Positions 42,679 through 52,860 of a stretch of DNA of 64,000 nucleotides are shown piece by piece. Source of the DNA: Rhynchospora pubera (Eukaryota; Streptophyta; Magnoliopsida; Poales; Cyperaceae); NCBI GenBank assembly GCA_028095005.1, contig CM051461.1:61051840-61115839 (forward strand), written 5' to 3'. Each line of letters starts with the position of its first letter. Positions within the stretch are counted from its first letter, which is position 1. A program made the position numbers and the translations under genes. The notes under the pieces were generated by a model, which was not told where the DNA came from, did no database searches, and was given only the letters and a program-made list of their open reading frames with translations.

Positions 42679-44499
42679 GTATTTCCTCTGAGATAGAACT
42701 ATCCCTCCACTAGATCGAGCCACCTCAATTCCAAGAAAGTATTTCAGTCCTCCCAGATTTTTCATTTCAAATTTCTTTGAGAGCTTCTCCTCAAGTCTTT
42801 GGATTTCTTCTGAATCATCACCTGTAATTATCATATCATCAACATAGATAATTAAAACTATTAGTTTTTCATATCTCCTTTTGTAAAACAAAGTGTGATC
42901 TGATTCTCCCTGGATAAATCCATATTTCCTCATTACTTGACAAAATCTTCCAAACCAGGCCCGTGGAGACTGTTTCAACCCATACAGGACTTTTCTCAAT
43001 CTGCACACCTTATTTTCTGGACCATTCGGGCTACCATTCGGCCTGCTCCTGACCGAACAGTCAGCCGAACAGAGATCATTTTTGTCTTGATTTCTCATGT
43101 TGAATGCCCTTAGCTCATCAAATCCTGGTGGTAGCTCCATATAGATTTCTTCTTCTAGATCTCCATGTAAGAATGCATTCTTCACATCAAATTGGTGGAG
43201 TGGCCAGTCTAAATTAGCTGCAAGAGACAACAACACTCGAATCGTGTTTAGTTTTGCAACAGGGAAAAACGTCTCCTGATAATCAATCCCATACGTTTGA
43301 GTATATCCTTTAGCAACTAACCTAGCCTTGTATCTGTCAATGTTACCATTTACACCATACTTAATTGTGAATACCCACTTACATCCTACTGGTTTCTTAC
43401 CATTTGGCAATTTTTCTAAAGTCCAAGTTTCATTCTTATAAAGGGCTTTCATCTCTTCATTCATTGCTTCTAACCATTTGGAATCACCAAGAGCTTCATT
43501 CACATTTCTAGGTATAGGTACATTCAACATTTGATCACTGAACTTTCTTAGTGGTTCTGGTAGTCCTTTAGTGGTAACAAAATTTGCAATCGGGTATACA
43601 ACCTCCTTACTTGTCCCATCTTCAGGTACATACCTCTTTGGTGGTTTACCACGATTGTGCCGTGGTGGAAGTACATATCTAGAGTTAGAACCACTTACCT
43701 CAGGAGTGTCCTCTGGAGATGCTAAGGGTTGTGGACGGTCAGTCTGTATCACTTCTTCCTCCACTTCTTCTTCCTATGCATCTAGACCATCATGTGAGTC
43801 AAATCAAGCAGTAAATTCAGATTCCCTTAGCTGTTCGACCCAATCTGTGAGCCGTTCGGTCTCCTGTTCGGCCGAATGACCAGCCGAATGACCACGTTCC
43901 TCTGTTTGTTCACCCTGTTCGGTCCGAGTTGGAGCTGTCTCGGTCCGAGTTCTGGCCAAAATACCATCGATTTCTATCTGTTCGGCCACACGTTCGGCCG
44001 AATGACCAGCCGAATGGCCAGCCAAGCCAACAAAAAATTCGTGTTCTCTCAGTATTGGGCACCCATACATCTCATATGTCTCTTTTCCTTCCTGACACCA
44101 TTGATTCCTTTCACTTTCATTCTCCCCCCGAGAGGAATTCTTGGTGTCTTGATAAAAAGGTTCGCTTTCCAAGAATGTGACATCCATGGTGACATACCAT
44201 CTTTGAGACTTTGGTTCATAACATCTATACCCTTTCTGATTTGTTCCAACTCCTAACGAGACACACTTCACTGCACATGGATCAAGTTTGGTCCTATTGT
44301 TCTTTTGGATATGCACATACGCTACACACCCAAAGGTTTTTGGTGGCAAACTCAAGAAAGAAGGAATGGAATGAAATGTGCTAAGTTTTTTCAAGGGTGT
44401 CTGGTACTTATTAATTATTGAGGGTAACCTATTTATGGTATACACTGCCATCATAATAGCACAGTCCCAAAACTTTTGTGGTACATTATTCTCAAACAT
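42679..44499 (-). pseudogene. Copia A integrase C-terminus and reverse transcriptase
   Basis: Minus-strand frame: the integrase end (ARALMFENNVPQKFWDCA, VYTINRLPS), a linker rich in SAGHSAE-like repeats, stops TGA (43804-43806) and TAG (43774-43776), then reverse transcriptase: KNETWTLEKLPNGKKP, CKWVFTIKYG, YKARLVAKGYTQTYG, FDVKNAFLHGDLEEEIY, YGLKQSPRAWF and YVDDMIITGDD. The part before VCRLRKVLYGLKQ carries an extra in-frame segment of about 25-30 residues (43015-43090) made of the TTCGGC/GCCGAA repeat. Homology ends at 42679 where Copia B's LTR starts. Confidence 0.9.
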
Positions 44500-44543
44500 T
44501 AATGCCCTCGCAGTTTCAAGGATATGCCTATTTTTCCTCTCAG

Positions 44544-46045
44544 CTATCCCGTTCTGTTGTGGTGTCCCAACACAAGTTGTTTCATGAATAATTCTTTTTT
44601 CTTGAAAAAATCTCCTAGTTTTTTATTCACAAATTCACCCCCATTATCACTTCTAAACATTTTGATGCAAGTTTCAAATTGAGTTTGTACCATGATATGA
44701 AAATTCTCAAAAATCTCCCTTACTTCTTCTTTTTTCTTTAGCAAATAAGACCATGTCATTCTAGTGCAGTCATCAACAAACAACACAAAATACTTGTATC
44801 CAAAGATAGACTCAACCGGAGAAGGTCCCCAAACATCAGAATGAATCAAATCAAAGGGCTTATCACATTTATTCAAACTAATATTATAGGTCACACGATG
44901 ACTTTTAGCTCTCACACAGGTTTCATAATGAAATTTTGATAAATCCACCCCACAAAACAAATCCGGTAAAATTTTTCTCACATAACCAAAAGATGGGTGT
45001 CCTAACCGCTTATGCCATGTCCAGATTTTTTCTTCCAAGCTTGAACTTCTACTTGCTAAATTAGTTCTCCCAATCTTGAGATCTTCTAAGTGATACAGAC
45101 GACCCCTTTTAGTACCACGCCCAATTATCTCCTTCGTGAGGACATCCTGGAAAATACAGAAATCAGGAAACATTAGAACCACACAGTTCAATTCCTCCGT
45201 TATTTGTCCAATAGAAATCAATCGATTTGTCAAGGAGGGTACATGCAGAGTGTTATGAAGAATTAAAGAAGGTGAAATCTCTATATTTCCTGCCCCTTTT
45301 ACTAGGTATTCAAAACCATTTGCATTATAGATGTTTTTCACTTTCGGTTCCCTGGTTTCTTTAAAATCCTTTATGTCAAATGTCATATGGTCTGTAGCCC
45401 CAGAATCAATTACCCAATCCAAATGACGACTTGTGAGTAGAGAAATACCTTGACCGGACGTGTTACCTATCAAACCTGCATTATGATTAGTGGAGTTGAT
45501 TTCTCGGGCTGCACACAGCTGCGCCCAACCTGCACTGCTCTCTACTAGGTCATTTGGGCTGACTCCATCCTCTGTTTGGTTGTCTGATGCCACTGTTCGG
45601 CCTCCTGTTCGGCCTCCTGTTCGGCTTGCTCCAGCCGAACAGTCAACCGAATGGTCGGTTTTCGCCTCATTGGTTGCGTTGTTCGTCACCATACTCGCTT
45701 GAGACATTCTCTGCATCTTCCCTTTTTTTCCTTTGAACCATTCTGGATAGCCCACAATATCAAAGAATGTGTCACGCCATGCCCGCTTATTCCACAATGG
45801 GTGCATTTCAGTTTTGTTTTGTCCTGATAGTTAGCACTAGAGGTACCTTTAGTATGCATAACCATGGAATCTTGATGTGTGCCTTTATTGCCTTTGAGTA
45901 TGATGACTTGCCTAGAGACCTCCATGAGTTGGGTTTGGACTGTCATGAGTTGAGTTATTTGGGCTTGTTGGACAATCACCAATTCTGTTAACTTCTCAAG
46001 GATGATTTTGGTTTCGATTTCGTTGGTCATGGCTAAGTTTTGCAC
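44544..46045 (-). pseudogene. Copia A gag remnant, protease and integrase N-terminus
   Basis: The frame 46045-45686 contains a CTHCG..GH zinc-knuckle half. After a frameshift near 45790 the frame from 45806 continues RDTFFDIVGYPEWF, a linker with GGRTGGRT repeats, protease-like WVIDSGATDHM, GAG-pre-integrase (WHKRLGHPSFGYV) and integrase core (HSDVWGP, MTWSYLLKKKEEV, RSDNGGEFVN). Another frameshift in a T-run near 44620 shifts the frame before the conserved QQNG..AERKNRH stretch. The usual large capsid-like gag domain is missing between the primer site (46134) and 46045, so gag is internally deleted. Confidence 0.88.
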
Positions 46046-46145
46046 TATTTTTGAGTCTGTTCGGCCGAACAGTAGGCCGAATTGTCTGTTTCTGGTTGAA
46101 TTTTGGTTTAGTTTAGGTCTCGGAACGAACCACGCTCCGATACCA

Positions 46146-46559
46146 TGTAAGAAATTAAGGAAAAATATTTGAACACAGAGATTTAACGAGGTTCAGCACC
46201 AACTTGGTGCCTACGTCCTCACGCACACACGCCTCTCTCTTTTTTTTTATTGATTTTCTGGTTAATTGTTACATGGAGAAGATGAATAATAAATAAGAAA
46301 ACTATCCTATAGAGGCACACACCTCCTTTCCATAATTTCCCATTATTTCTATCTTTATTTGTTACATTTGACATTTTATTTATAAGGAAACTATCCCAAC
46401 ATACTAGAACCACACCCCTGGACGTGCCATACACGTATTTCCATCTTTGGTGCAGCCTGGACCTTTTCCTTGTATGAAAAACGCGTCTGTTCTGCCAACT
46501 ATTCGGCTGAACCTGACCGAACACCTGGCCGAATGGTCTATTTTCAACACTTTCCAACA
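46146..46559 (-). repeat. 5' LTR of Copia A
   Basis: 414 bp, TG..CA, pairing with 36234-36657. It adjoins the primer-binding site (46134-46145) and ends at the target duplication TATCG. Confidence 0.95.
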
Positions 46560-46564
46560 TATCG

Positions 46565-46582
46565 AACCTACCTAACCTCTCA
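46565..46582 (+). pseudogene. CC-NBS-LRR copy 2, short LRR fragment between Copia A and a Helitron
   Basis: 'aacctacctaacctctca' is identical to copy 1 at 3184-3201. It is trapped between the Copia target duplication and the next insertion, which starts after A 46582. Confidence 0.9.
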
Positions 46583-49500
46583 TTATAAATACTTCAATTC
46601 CAAGTCGGAATTCTACTGTTCAATTATCCAGGCCGTCCATTTTTTTCCTCCGTGCGATAGATTCAATCGGCACCCTTCCTCTCCACTCAGACCTGCGCTC
46701 CTGTGTCATGCTAGATTTCATGCTTCGCTGTCTTTGTTGTTTTCATGGTGTTTTTTACTGCCATCGGTAATCCATCCTGGCCTTTTTTCGGCTCGATTGC
46801 CATTGGGTTCTCTCTCGCCACACGCGATCTTTCCCCTGCCTTGCTTACTTTCTATTGGTTGCTTTATCGATTGTTCTCGATGCCTCTTTCACTTTCACTT
46901 TCCCCGACAAAACAAGCAAAAAGAAAAGCGGCCGGCCTAAAGGGACTGGAGGGGACAGAGCGAACGATGGTGGCAGATGGGGTGGAGCTATTGTTGCTGA
47001 TATCCTTCCGATTTTGCTTTGCCCCCCACAAAGAGCTTTGGCTGGACGACGATGAACAACGCCTCATTTGTTACTGTACCTATTTGGCTCCTCAATTTCT
47101 GCGGAACTCTACCTTTTCTATTCCTTGCTTTACCTATTTTTATCAGGGATTCCCTTCTCAGACTCCATTTGTTCACTAATTTCTTCTATTTGTGCCTCTT
47201 GTGTAGGTTGCGGGGATTCCAATTTCGGACTTTTGGGAATTGCGGTTGCTTTGCACTGTCTTTTCTGGTGGATCTTCTGCTTAGGTATGATGTGCTTCTT
47301 TTTTTCTCATTTTCCCCTATTTCTGCGTTGATTCTTCTACTAAGTTGTTGGTTTAGAAACCTTTATTATGCATCTAAACTGCTGATATAGACATTTGATT
47401 TTTTTTTTCAATAAGTTCTCCAGGTCAAAGTTAATAAGTAAAACAATGTCTTTTATTTATGTGTTAAAAGAATTTCCCTTCAATTTTAGGATTTTTTTGG
47501 GGTTTTATGTTTTCTGTACGATGGAGCACATTTTTTTTCCCGAACCACCTCGGAGAAGTTTGGGGAAAAAAGAAAAGATGGTTCCCTTGCTGTCTCTGTA
47601 CATAGTTTTGTACCTTTGTAGGGTGCATCATGCACTTTTCTTGGACCATTAGCTCATGTAGCTTTGTGCTTGGTCAGTGCTGGTCATACAATTGCTGCAA
47701 ATATATTGTTCCTTCTGGCTTCTCCGATGGCGCCTTCCTTTTCTATTGCAGTTCCTTTTTTCTTTGTTACTCTATGTTGGTCTCAGTGGTCTGCCACTTC
47801 TCTCTCATAAGGTGCATTTCTCTGTTTATTCAATGTATTTTGCATGTAAAATAATAGCCTATTCTTTTGTATACTATTTATTATATGTTGCTCAAACACT
47901 GACAACACTGATAGATGACAGAATCTTTATCTGTTTAGCACAGAACAAGGCATCCCGTGTTTCTATTCTGAGCAGCCCCAGGACACACAGGTCTCTATTT
48001 TGTTCAATTTTCAGAATATCTCTTTCCTGATTGTACATGACAGAACCAATCTCTCCAAATCAAGAACGGGCCAGATAGTCCACGCCACCATCGGGTCTTT
48101 CTACAACACCGCCACCCTTGCTAGATGCTACTCCAGCCTCTGACATGTAAGCAGCCCGCACAGACCAAAAAGGATTACTCTTCTCTTCCTCAGCTCAAAA
48201 AGAAAATTTATGCATGCTATCTGCGCATAACACGTTGCAAAAAATATTCTTAAAATTAGATTATTCCAAAATAAAATTGGTAATAATTCTCTCTGTGCTA
48301 TCGATATTATTGAACTTGCTAAATTTCTATGCAGCAAGCAACCTGTTCATTGTGGAGAAGGTTCACAAGCAAGTGACCCTGCAAAAAAAGAAAAAAATAA
48401 GAAAAAGTCTCTTTCCGGATCGGGACGAAGCAAATTAGAAAAGGTGTGCGATCTAAAAAAAAAGACTCATGCATTTTCACAACAAATATAACACCCAAAA
48501 AATGTTTGACATCAATAATGGCTTTCTTTGGTAGTGGTCCTGGAAAGGCGCAGGATATGGGCCACCAGCTTGCACCGCTCAATATAACAGGAAAGAGCTG
48601 CTGTTGGACATCAAGGATGGCATCGACCAAGGCGGGCCTCCATCTAGGTATAGAGCAGTAAACTTTCCCGCTACGACAGTTCATTCTGATTGTGATCCCA
48701 GAAGGTATTTGATTTAATAAAATTTTGAATTCTATCAAAGGCATTATCTTAAATTAAAATTGAAGATGCGTGATTTCAGTGTATTTCCAATTTACAAAAG
48801 AAACTGTTCATATTCTCCTAATGCAGGTGCAATATTGCTATGGTGAGTTGCATCTCACCAAAGGGTCCGTGAGTCGCGCTCTAAATTCTGAAATTTAGTT
48901 TAAAATGACCGATCCAAACCGTCTAATACGATCTCTCTATTGAAATCTCCATGCAGACCAAATTTTATAATTTTTCAAAATTTTTAAGTATTTTTTTGAA
49001 ATTTTAGAAAATCATTAATCTAATTAGTTCTAAACCCTTCAAAAACAACAGTTTTTAAAAAATCCGAAATAAATACTTACAAATTTCAAAAAAATATAAA
49101 ATTTGGTATGCATGGAGATTTCAATAGGGAGATCGTATTAGACGGTTTAGATCGGTTATTTTGAACTAAATTTCGAAATTTTGAGCGCAACTCACAGACC
49201 TTTTGGTGAGTTGCAACTCACCGTAGCAAAACTCTCTCTCTATATATATATATAGGCCAATTTTGAAAATATTGTGCCAGCAAAGTTAAAGTAACATTTT
49301 ATTTTTGTGGTTTTAAATTATTTCTTTTTAGATTCAACTATATGAATAGAGAAGCCAGAAAATAGTTGACATGCTTTGTGCTGTGGATAGAACCAAAGAC
49401 TACCAAGCCCACTATTAACAATCAGATATATAATTTTAAGATATTACTTTTTGTAAAGTGCTCTTTTGTTGAGAGAAATTGATATTGGATGAACAATTTA

Positions 49501-51312
49501 TTTTATTTGGTCTTTTACTGAAATGAAACAATTTCTTTTGGGGATTTTCAGTTTCAATTTTACAAGGGGACTTACTAATAGGTTTGGGTTAAGTTTTCCT
49601 TGGTACCATGAGTACAGCATGAAAATATTTTTGGTGCAAATCAAAGTGAAGATATTTTTGCATTTACTTTTATTAGTTGCCTCAACACATCAAATTATCT
49701 TTAGAAGTGCATTTTTTATTATTTCCTATTATTGGGTCTAAATTCAGTATGCTACATGTTTAGGGCTTTGCTGAAAGAGTTGCTTTAAAATGATGTTCTT
49801 GAAAATCCCTTTGCATAAATTTCAGATCGGTTGTAGTGCTTTGATATGCTTCGATTAACAAAGACATATAAGAAACAAGTGTGGCTTACTTCTCTTGATT
49901 CGGTCAGTTTCTCTTTAGAGTTTTTTTTTATTTTTTTTTCATTGGCATTGCATGGTTCGTGGATGGGTAGATATTCACAGGTGAGATATGATGGCTTGCA
50001 TTGCAGTGAAAACTATAATTAGGCTTCAGTATGGCTGCTTTCATATATTTTTTTAATCGAAAGGTACAAAATAAATACGGTCTGCATAAAGGAGATATTA
50101 CAATGTTCATATTTATTTAGAATGCATATATAAAGTGGGGGATAAACTGCACTCAAAGGTCAAGTTGCTTGGGCTAAACACAATAGTTTAAATATTATTC
50201 ACCAAATGCTAGCTTGCAACAATGGGCTTACCTTTTTTTTTCCCTCCTTTTACTCGGTTTTGTGCAATCTGTCATTACTACTGAATAATTTTTTTTGATT
50301 AATAAGTATTACAATGTGCTCGATTTATAGTCAGCATTTCCTAATATTTTAGCTTAATACTGATAATTAATATGAAAATAATAATCATTATTAATCTGTA
50401 AATAAAACTGAACATCTGATATGATTACTTTCAGAATGAAAATTTGTTTTATTGCAATTAATGTTAAACATTTTTTTTAATTTAAGTAGAGGTGATGCAC
50501 ATCAGATGACAGTTTTGATGGAGATAATTCTGCTAGGAATAACTTGGCAGTGAGTGAACAAAGAGTGTTAGATCTATCTGAATAACCTGAAATTTCTATA
50601 TATTTATTGATATCGAGGAAAGTACACATGGTTTTGAGTAAACGATGAATGCATAGACAACAACCAGATAATAGAGAGAGAATATAATTTCTTTTTGATA
50701 TGTGTATCTAATTGGAACTTTTTGAAGTAACTATGTCATAGTAAAATTTGTTCTGTCGTAACCATAGCAAATTATCAGCGTTGTTTGCCATGTATTAGTA
50801 AGATTACTTTGTTCGTCTGTTACCATATATTTAGTATACTACTAACATAACTTTGATACTGAAATAACCTTTGTTTTCTTTTATTTTTCTTATTTATTTG
50901 CCATAAAAATCAGACTTACTGAAGGAGGTTTTAGGAGTGCGTCATTTCTTTTGATTTTATTTGTTTATTTATTTATTTTTGGTTCCACAAGTATGTCCGG
51001 TGTTTTCTGATAAAAAAGTTACATAAAAAAAACCAGGTTAGTGGAGAATATGAATTATTCGTCTGAAATAGTTCTACATGTAGCTGATCATCCTTTACGT
51101 TAACCAAATAGTTCCGGATAACTTATTTCTCATGTCCTGGTATAACTGATCATTGACGGTGAGTTTATTTCTAATTTTGTGTCAGAGTTGTGTTTTTAAC
51201 TAATCGCTTATCAAATTAAGCTTTTACAACTTTTTTTTTTATTCTACTCAAAATATAATGATAGTTAGCTCTAATCCAACATATATCGCGCGAAGCGCGA
51301 TAAAGAAGCTAG
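46583..51312 (+). mobile_element. Non-autonomous Helitron inserted in an LRR exon
   Basis: Copy 1 has ..cctctcA|TTTATTcaaat.. (3201|3202). In copy 2 the A is 46582 and TTTATT resumes at 51313, so 4730 bp were inserted between A and T without target duplication, the Helitron rule. The 3' end has a hairpin (TATCGCGCG AA GCGCGATA) followed by CTAG at 51309-51312. The 5' end reads TTATAAATAC rather than TC, perhaps mutated. No Rep/helicase is visible. The interior has CT-rich leader-like DNA, many small ORFs without recognisable domains, a foldback MITE (48836-49226) and AT-rich stretches; captured gene pieces are possible but unidentified. Confidence 0.8.
48836..49226. mobile_element. Foldback MITE inside the Helitron
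   Basis: Arms of about 160 bp are inverted copies of each other: ttgctatggtgagttgca.. on the left and ..tgcaactcaccgtagcaa on the right, with matching 'aaccgtctaatacgatct', 'attgaaatctccatgca' and 'accaaattttat' in both. The interior is short. There is no coding capacity, and no clear target duplication. Confidence 0.85.
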
Positions 51313-51769
51313 TTTATTAAAATTCTTAACTGCCCAAATCTAAAGATACTAGAAAATCTCAAACCTCGTTATAGAATGGAATTAGTGGATTACAAAATGG
51401 AGATCCTCCCAGAATACTTAAGAAAAGTAGAGACAGAGAAGCTGACAATCAGGTGTACGGAGGAGCTGCTTGTAAAGATTACAAGCCTCAAAGTAGGCAG
51501 TTTTGAATGGCAGAAATTTGAACATATTCCTGTGGTGAAATTCTACAGTCGTAAGGAATCCCTATATGCCACCTATCAAAGGACACCTTTCCGTTTCACC
51601 ACAAATGTTGATAGCTCTGCTCTAATGTTGCGTTTGGATCGTTGGAAGAAAGAAGAAGAAAAAAAATTATAAACAATCCAAACTCTTCACAAAGTTACAC
51701 ACTTCCCAATACTTCTTTCCACTTCTTCCTTTCTTTCCTTCTTTCCACACCTATCCAAACGCACCCTAA
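51313..51769 (+). pseudogene. CC-NBS-LRR copy 2, 3' end of exon 2
   Basis: It aligns with copy 1 from 3202 to 3518: CPNLKILENLKPRYRM, LPEYLRK, CTEELLV, SLYATYQRTPFRFTTNVDSSAL. A PIF-like MITE splits it at 51625; the final TAA copy and the donor (TAA GGTATG, 51767 on) follow the MITE. Confidence 0.9.
51626..51766. mobile_element. PIF/Harbinger-type MITE at the end of the copy 2 coding region
   Basis: 141 bp with ends TGTTGCGTTTGGATCG and the inverse of GGGTGCGTTTGGATAG, flanked by TAA on both sides (51623-51625, 51767-51769), the 3-bp target type of PIF/Harbinger. Copy 1 has the empty site CTCTAAGG at 3512-3519. Confidence 0.85.
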
Positions 51770-51781
51770 GGTATGTATATA

Positions 51782-52063
51782 CAATGGCGAAGACAGAGGG
51801 GGACTGGCAAGGGCCAGGCCCCCCCTAATAATTAGAAAACGGGCAATCATATGTAAATTTATTAAGATAAATTTATATAGTTAAGTTTCATGGGCCTCCT
51901 CTAGGCTTAAATATTATGCTCAATGATACTTTGGTTAAGAAAAATTAATGGTTGCGTGTATTATTTTAGATAATTAATACTTAAACTTGTAATTTTCTTG
52001 GTTTTTAATTTAATTTAGTCAGATTTTGACCCCCGTCATTTTTCAATCCTGACTTCGCCACTG
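51782..52063. mobile_element. hAT MITE in the terminal intron of copy 2
   Basis: 282 bp with ends CAATGGCGAAGACAG and the inverse of CAGTGGCGAAGTCAG, and a perfect 8-bp duplication TGTATATA (51774-51781 and 52064-52071). Copy 1 lacks it in its intron at about 3527. Confidence 0.9.
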
Positions 52064-52071
52064 TGTATATA

Positions 52072-52860
52072 TATCCTCATTGTTTTTATCAAGCACATTG
52101 GCTGCAACCAGCAAATAGACGGAAATTAATTTGAGATACTCCTACCATTTATTATCAAATTAATCGTTCAAATCAACCCAGCTTTATAAATATAAAAGCG
52201 TTGTTTGCTTGCTTTGTTCGACCCAAGGAATCATATGATATATTTTGTTTGTTTCTGCTCTTTGGTTGTTGATTCAATTGGTTTTTTATTTTAATTTATT
52301 AATAGACAGTTATTATTATCAATATAAGAAGATATTTTTGTTTCATTTTTCCTTTTGGTGCTTTGTTGTTATTGAATCCTGTTGGTATTTTCAGTTGAGA
52401 AGACTGATACATATCAGCATCGGCTGACTGTCTCGCAGGAATAATCGCCTCAGGTTGATCCGCCAATAAAACGGTATTATATATCAAGGCTTTGTTTGAA
52501 ATATTTAAATTAGTGTCAATTTTGATTGCTCGACTGATAACATTTGTTTTTATGAATTTTCTTAAAATATTATATTTTTTTAAAAATTTTGAGCATATCT
52601 CTTATATTCTTTTCTTAAAAGTGTCTTAACGTTACTTGAGAAATGAACCCGCAAGGGTCCATTTAACTTTTAGAAAACAGTAAAATTTCTATAAGAGGTT
52701 CTATTTTACGCGGTTAAATTAATCAGCTACGAAAGTATCGCATAATAAAATCTTTTATGGCCAGAAATGTTTTCACAAGTCACAACTTCTGACAAACTTA
52801 ATTTCAAAACTATATGCATAAATGCATAAAAAGGGTTTTTGAAATTTTCAGATTAGTTGA
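52072..52860 (+). other. Terminal intron end, last exon and 3' flank of copy 2
   Basis: It aligns with copy 1 3530-4300, including the acceptor near 52394 (gtattttcag|ttgagaagactgatacatat) and the flank words 'cgcaagggtcc' and 'aaaacagtaaaatttctat'. Confidence 0.7.

Larger units (their letters stand above)
36234..46559 (-). mobile_element. Ty1/Copia retrotransposon A inserted in an LRR exon (10.3 kb with nested copy)
   Basis: Direct LTRs (36234-36657 and 46146-46559, TG..CA) are flanked by a perfect 5-bp target duplication TATCG (36229-36233 and 46560-46564). The element reads on the minus strand: 5' LTR on the right, primer-binding site 46145-46134 (TGGTATCGGAGC, initiator Met-tRNA type), gag remnant, protease, integrase, reverse transcriptase, RNase H, and polypurine tract (minus strand GAGGGGGAG) next to 36658. 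A second, truncated Copia in the opposite orientation sits at 37306-42678. Coding lesions make element A inactive. Confidence 0.95.

Noticed and set aside
46470..47400. ORFs of 80-156 codons at the left end of the Helitron
   Set aside because: Overlapping in all frames, CT-rich and hydrophobic, with no recognisable domain; not enough to call a gene.
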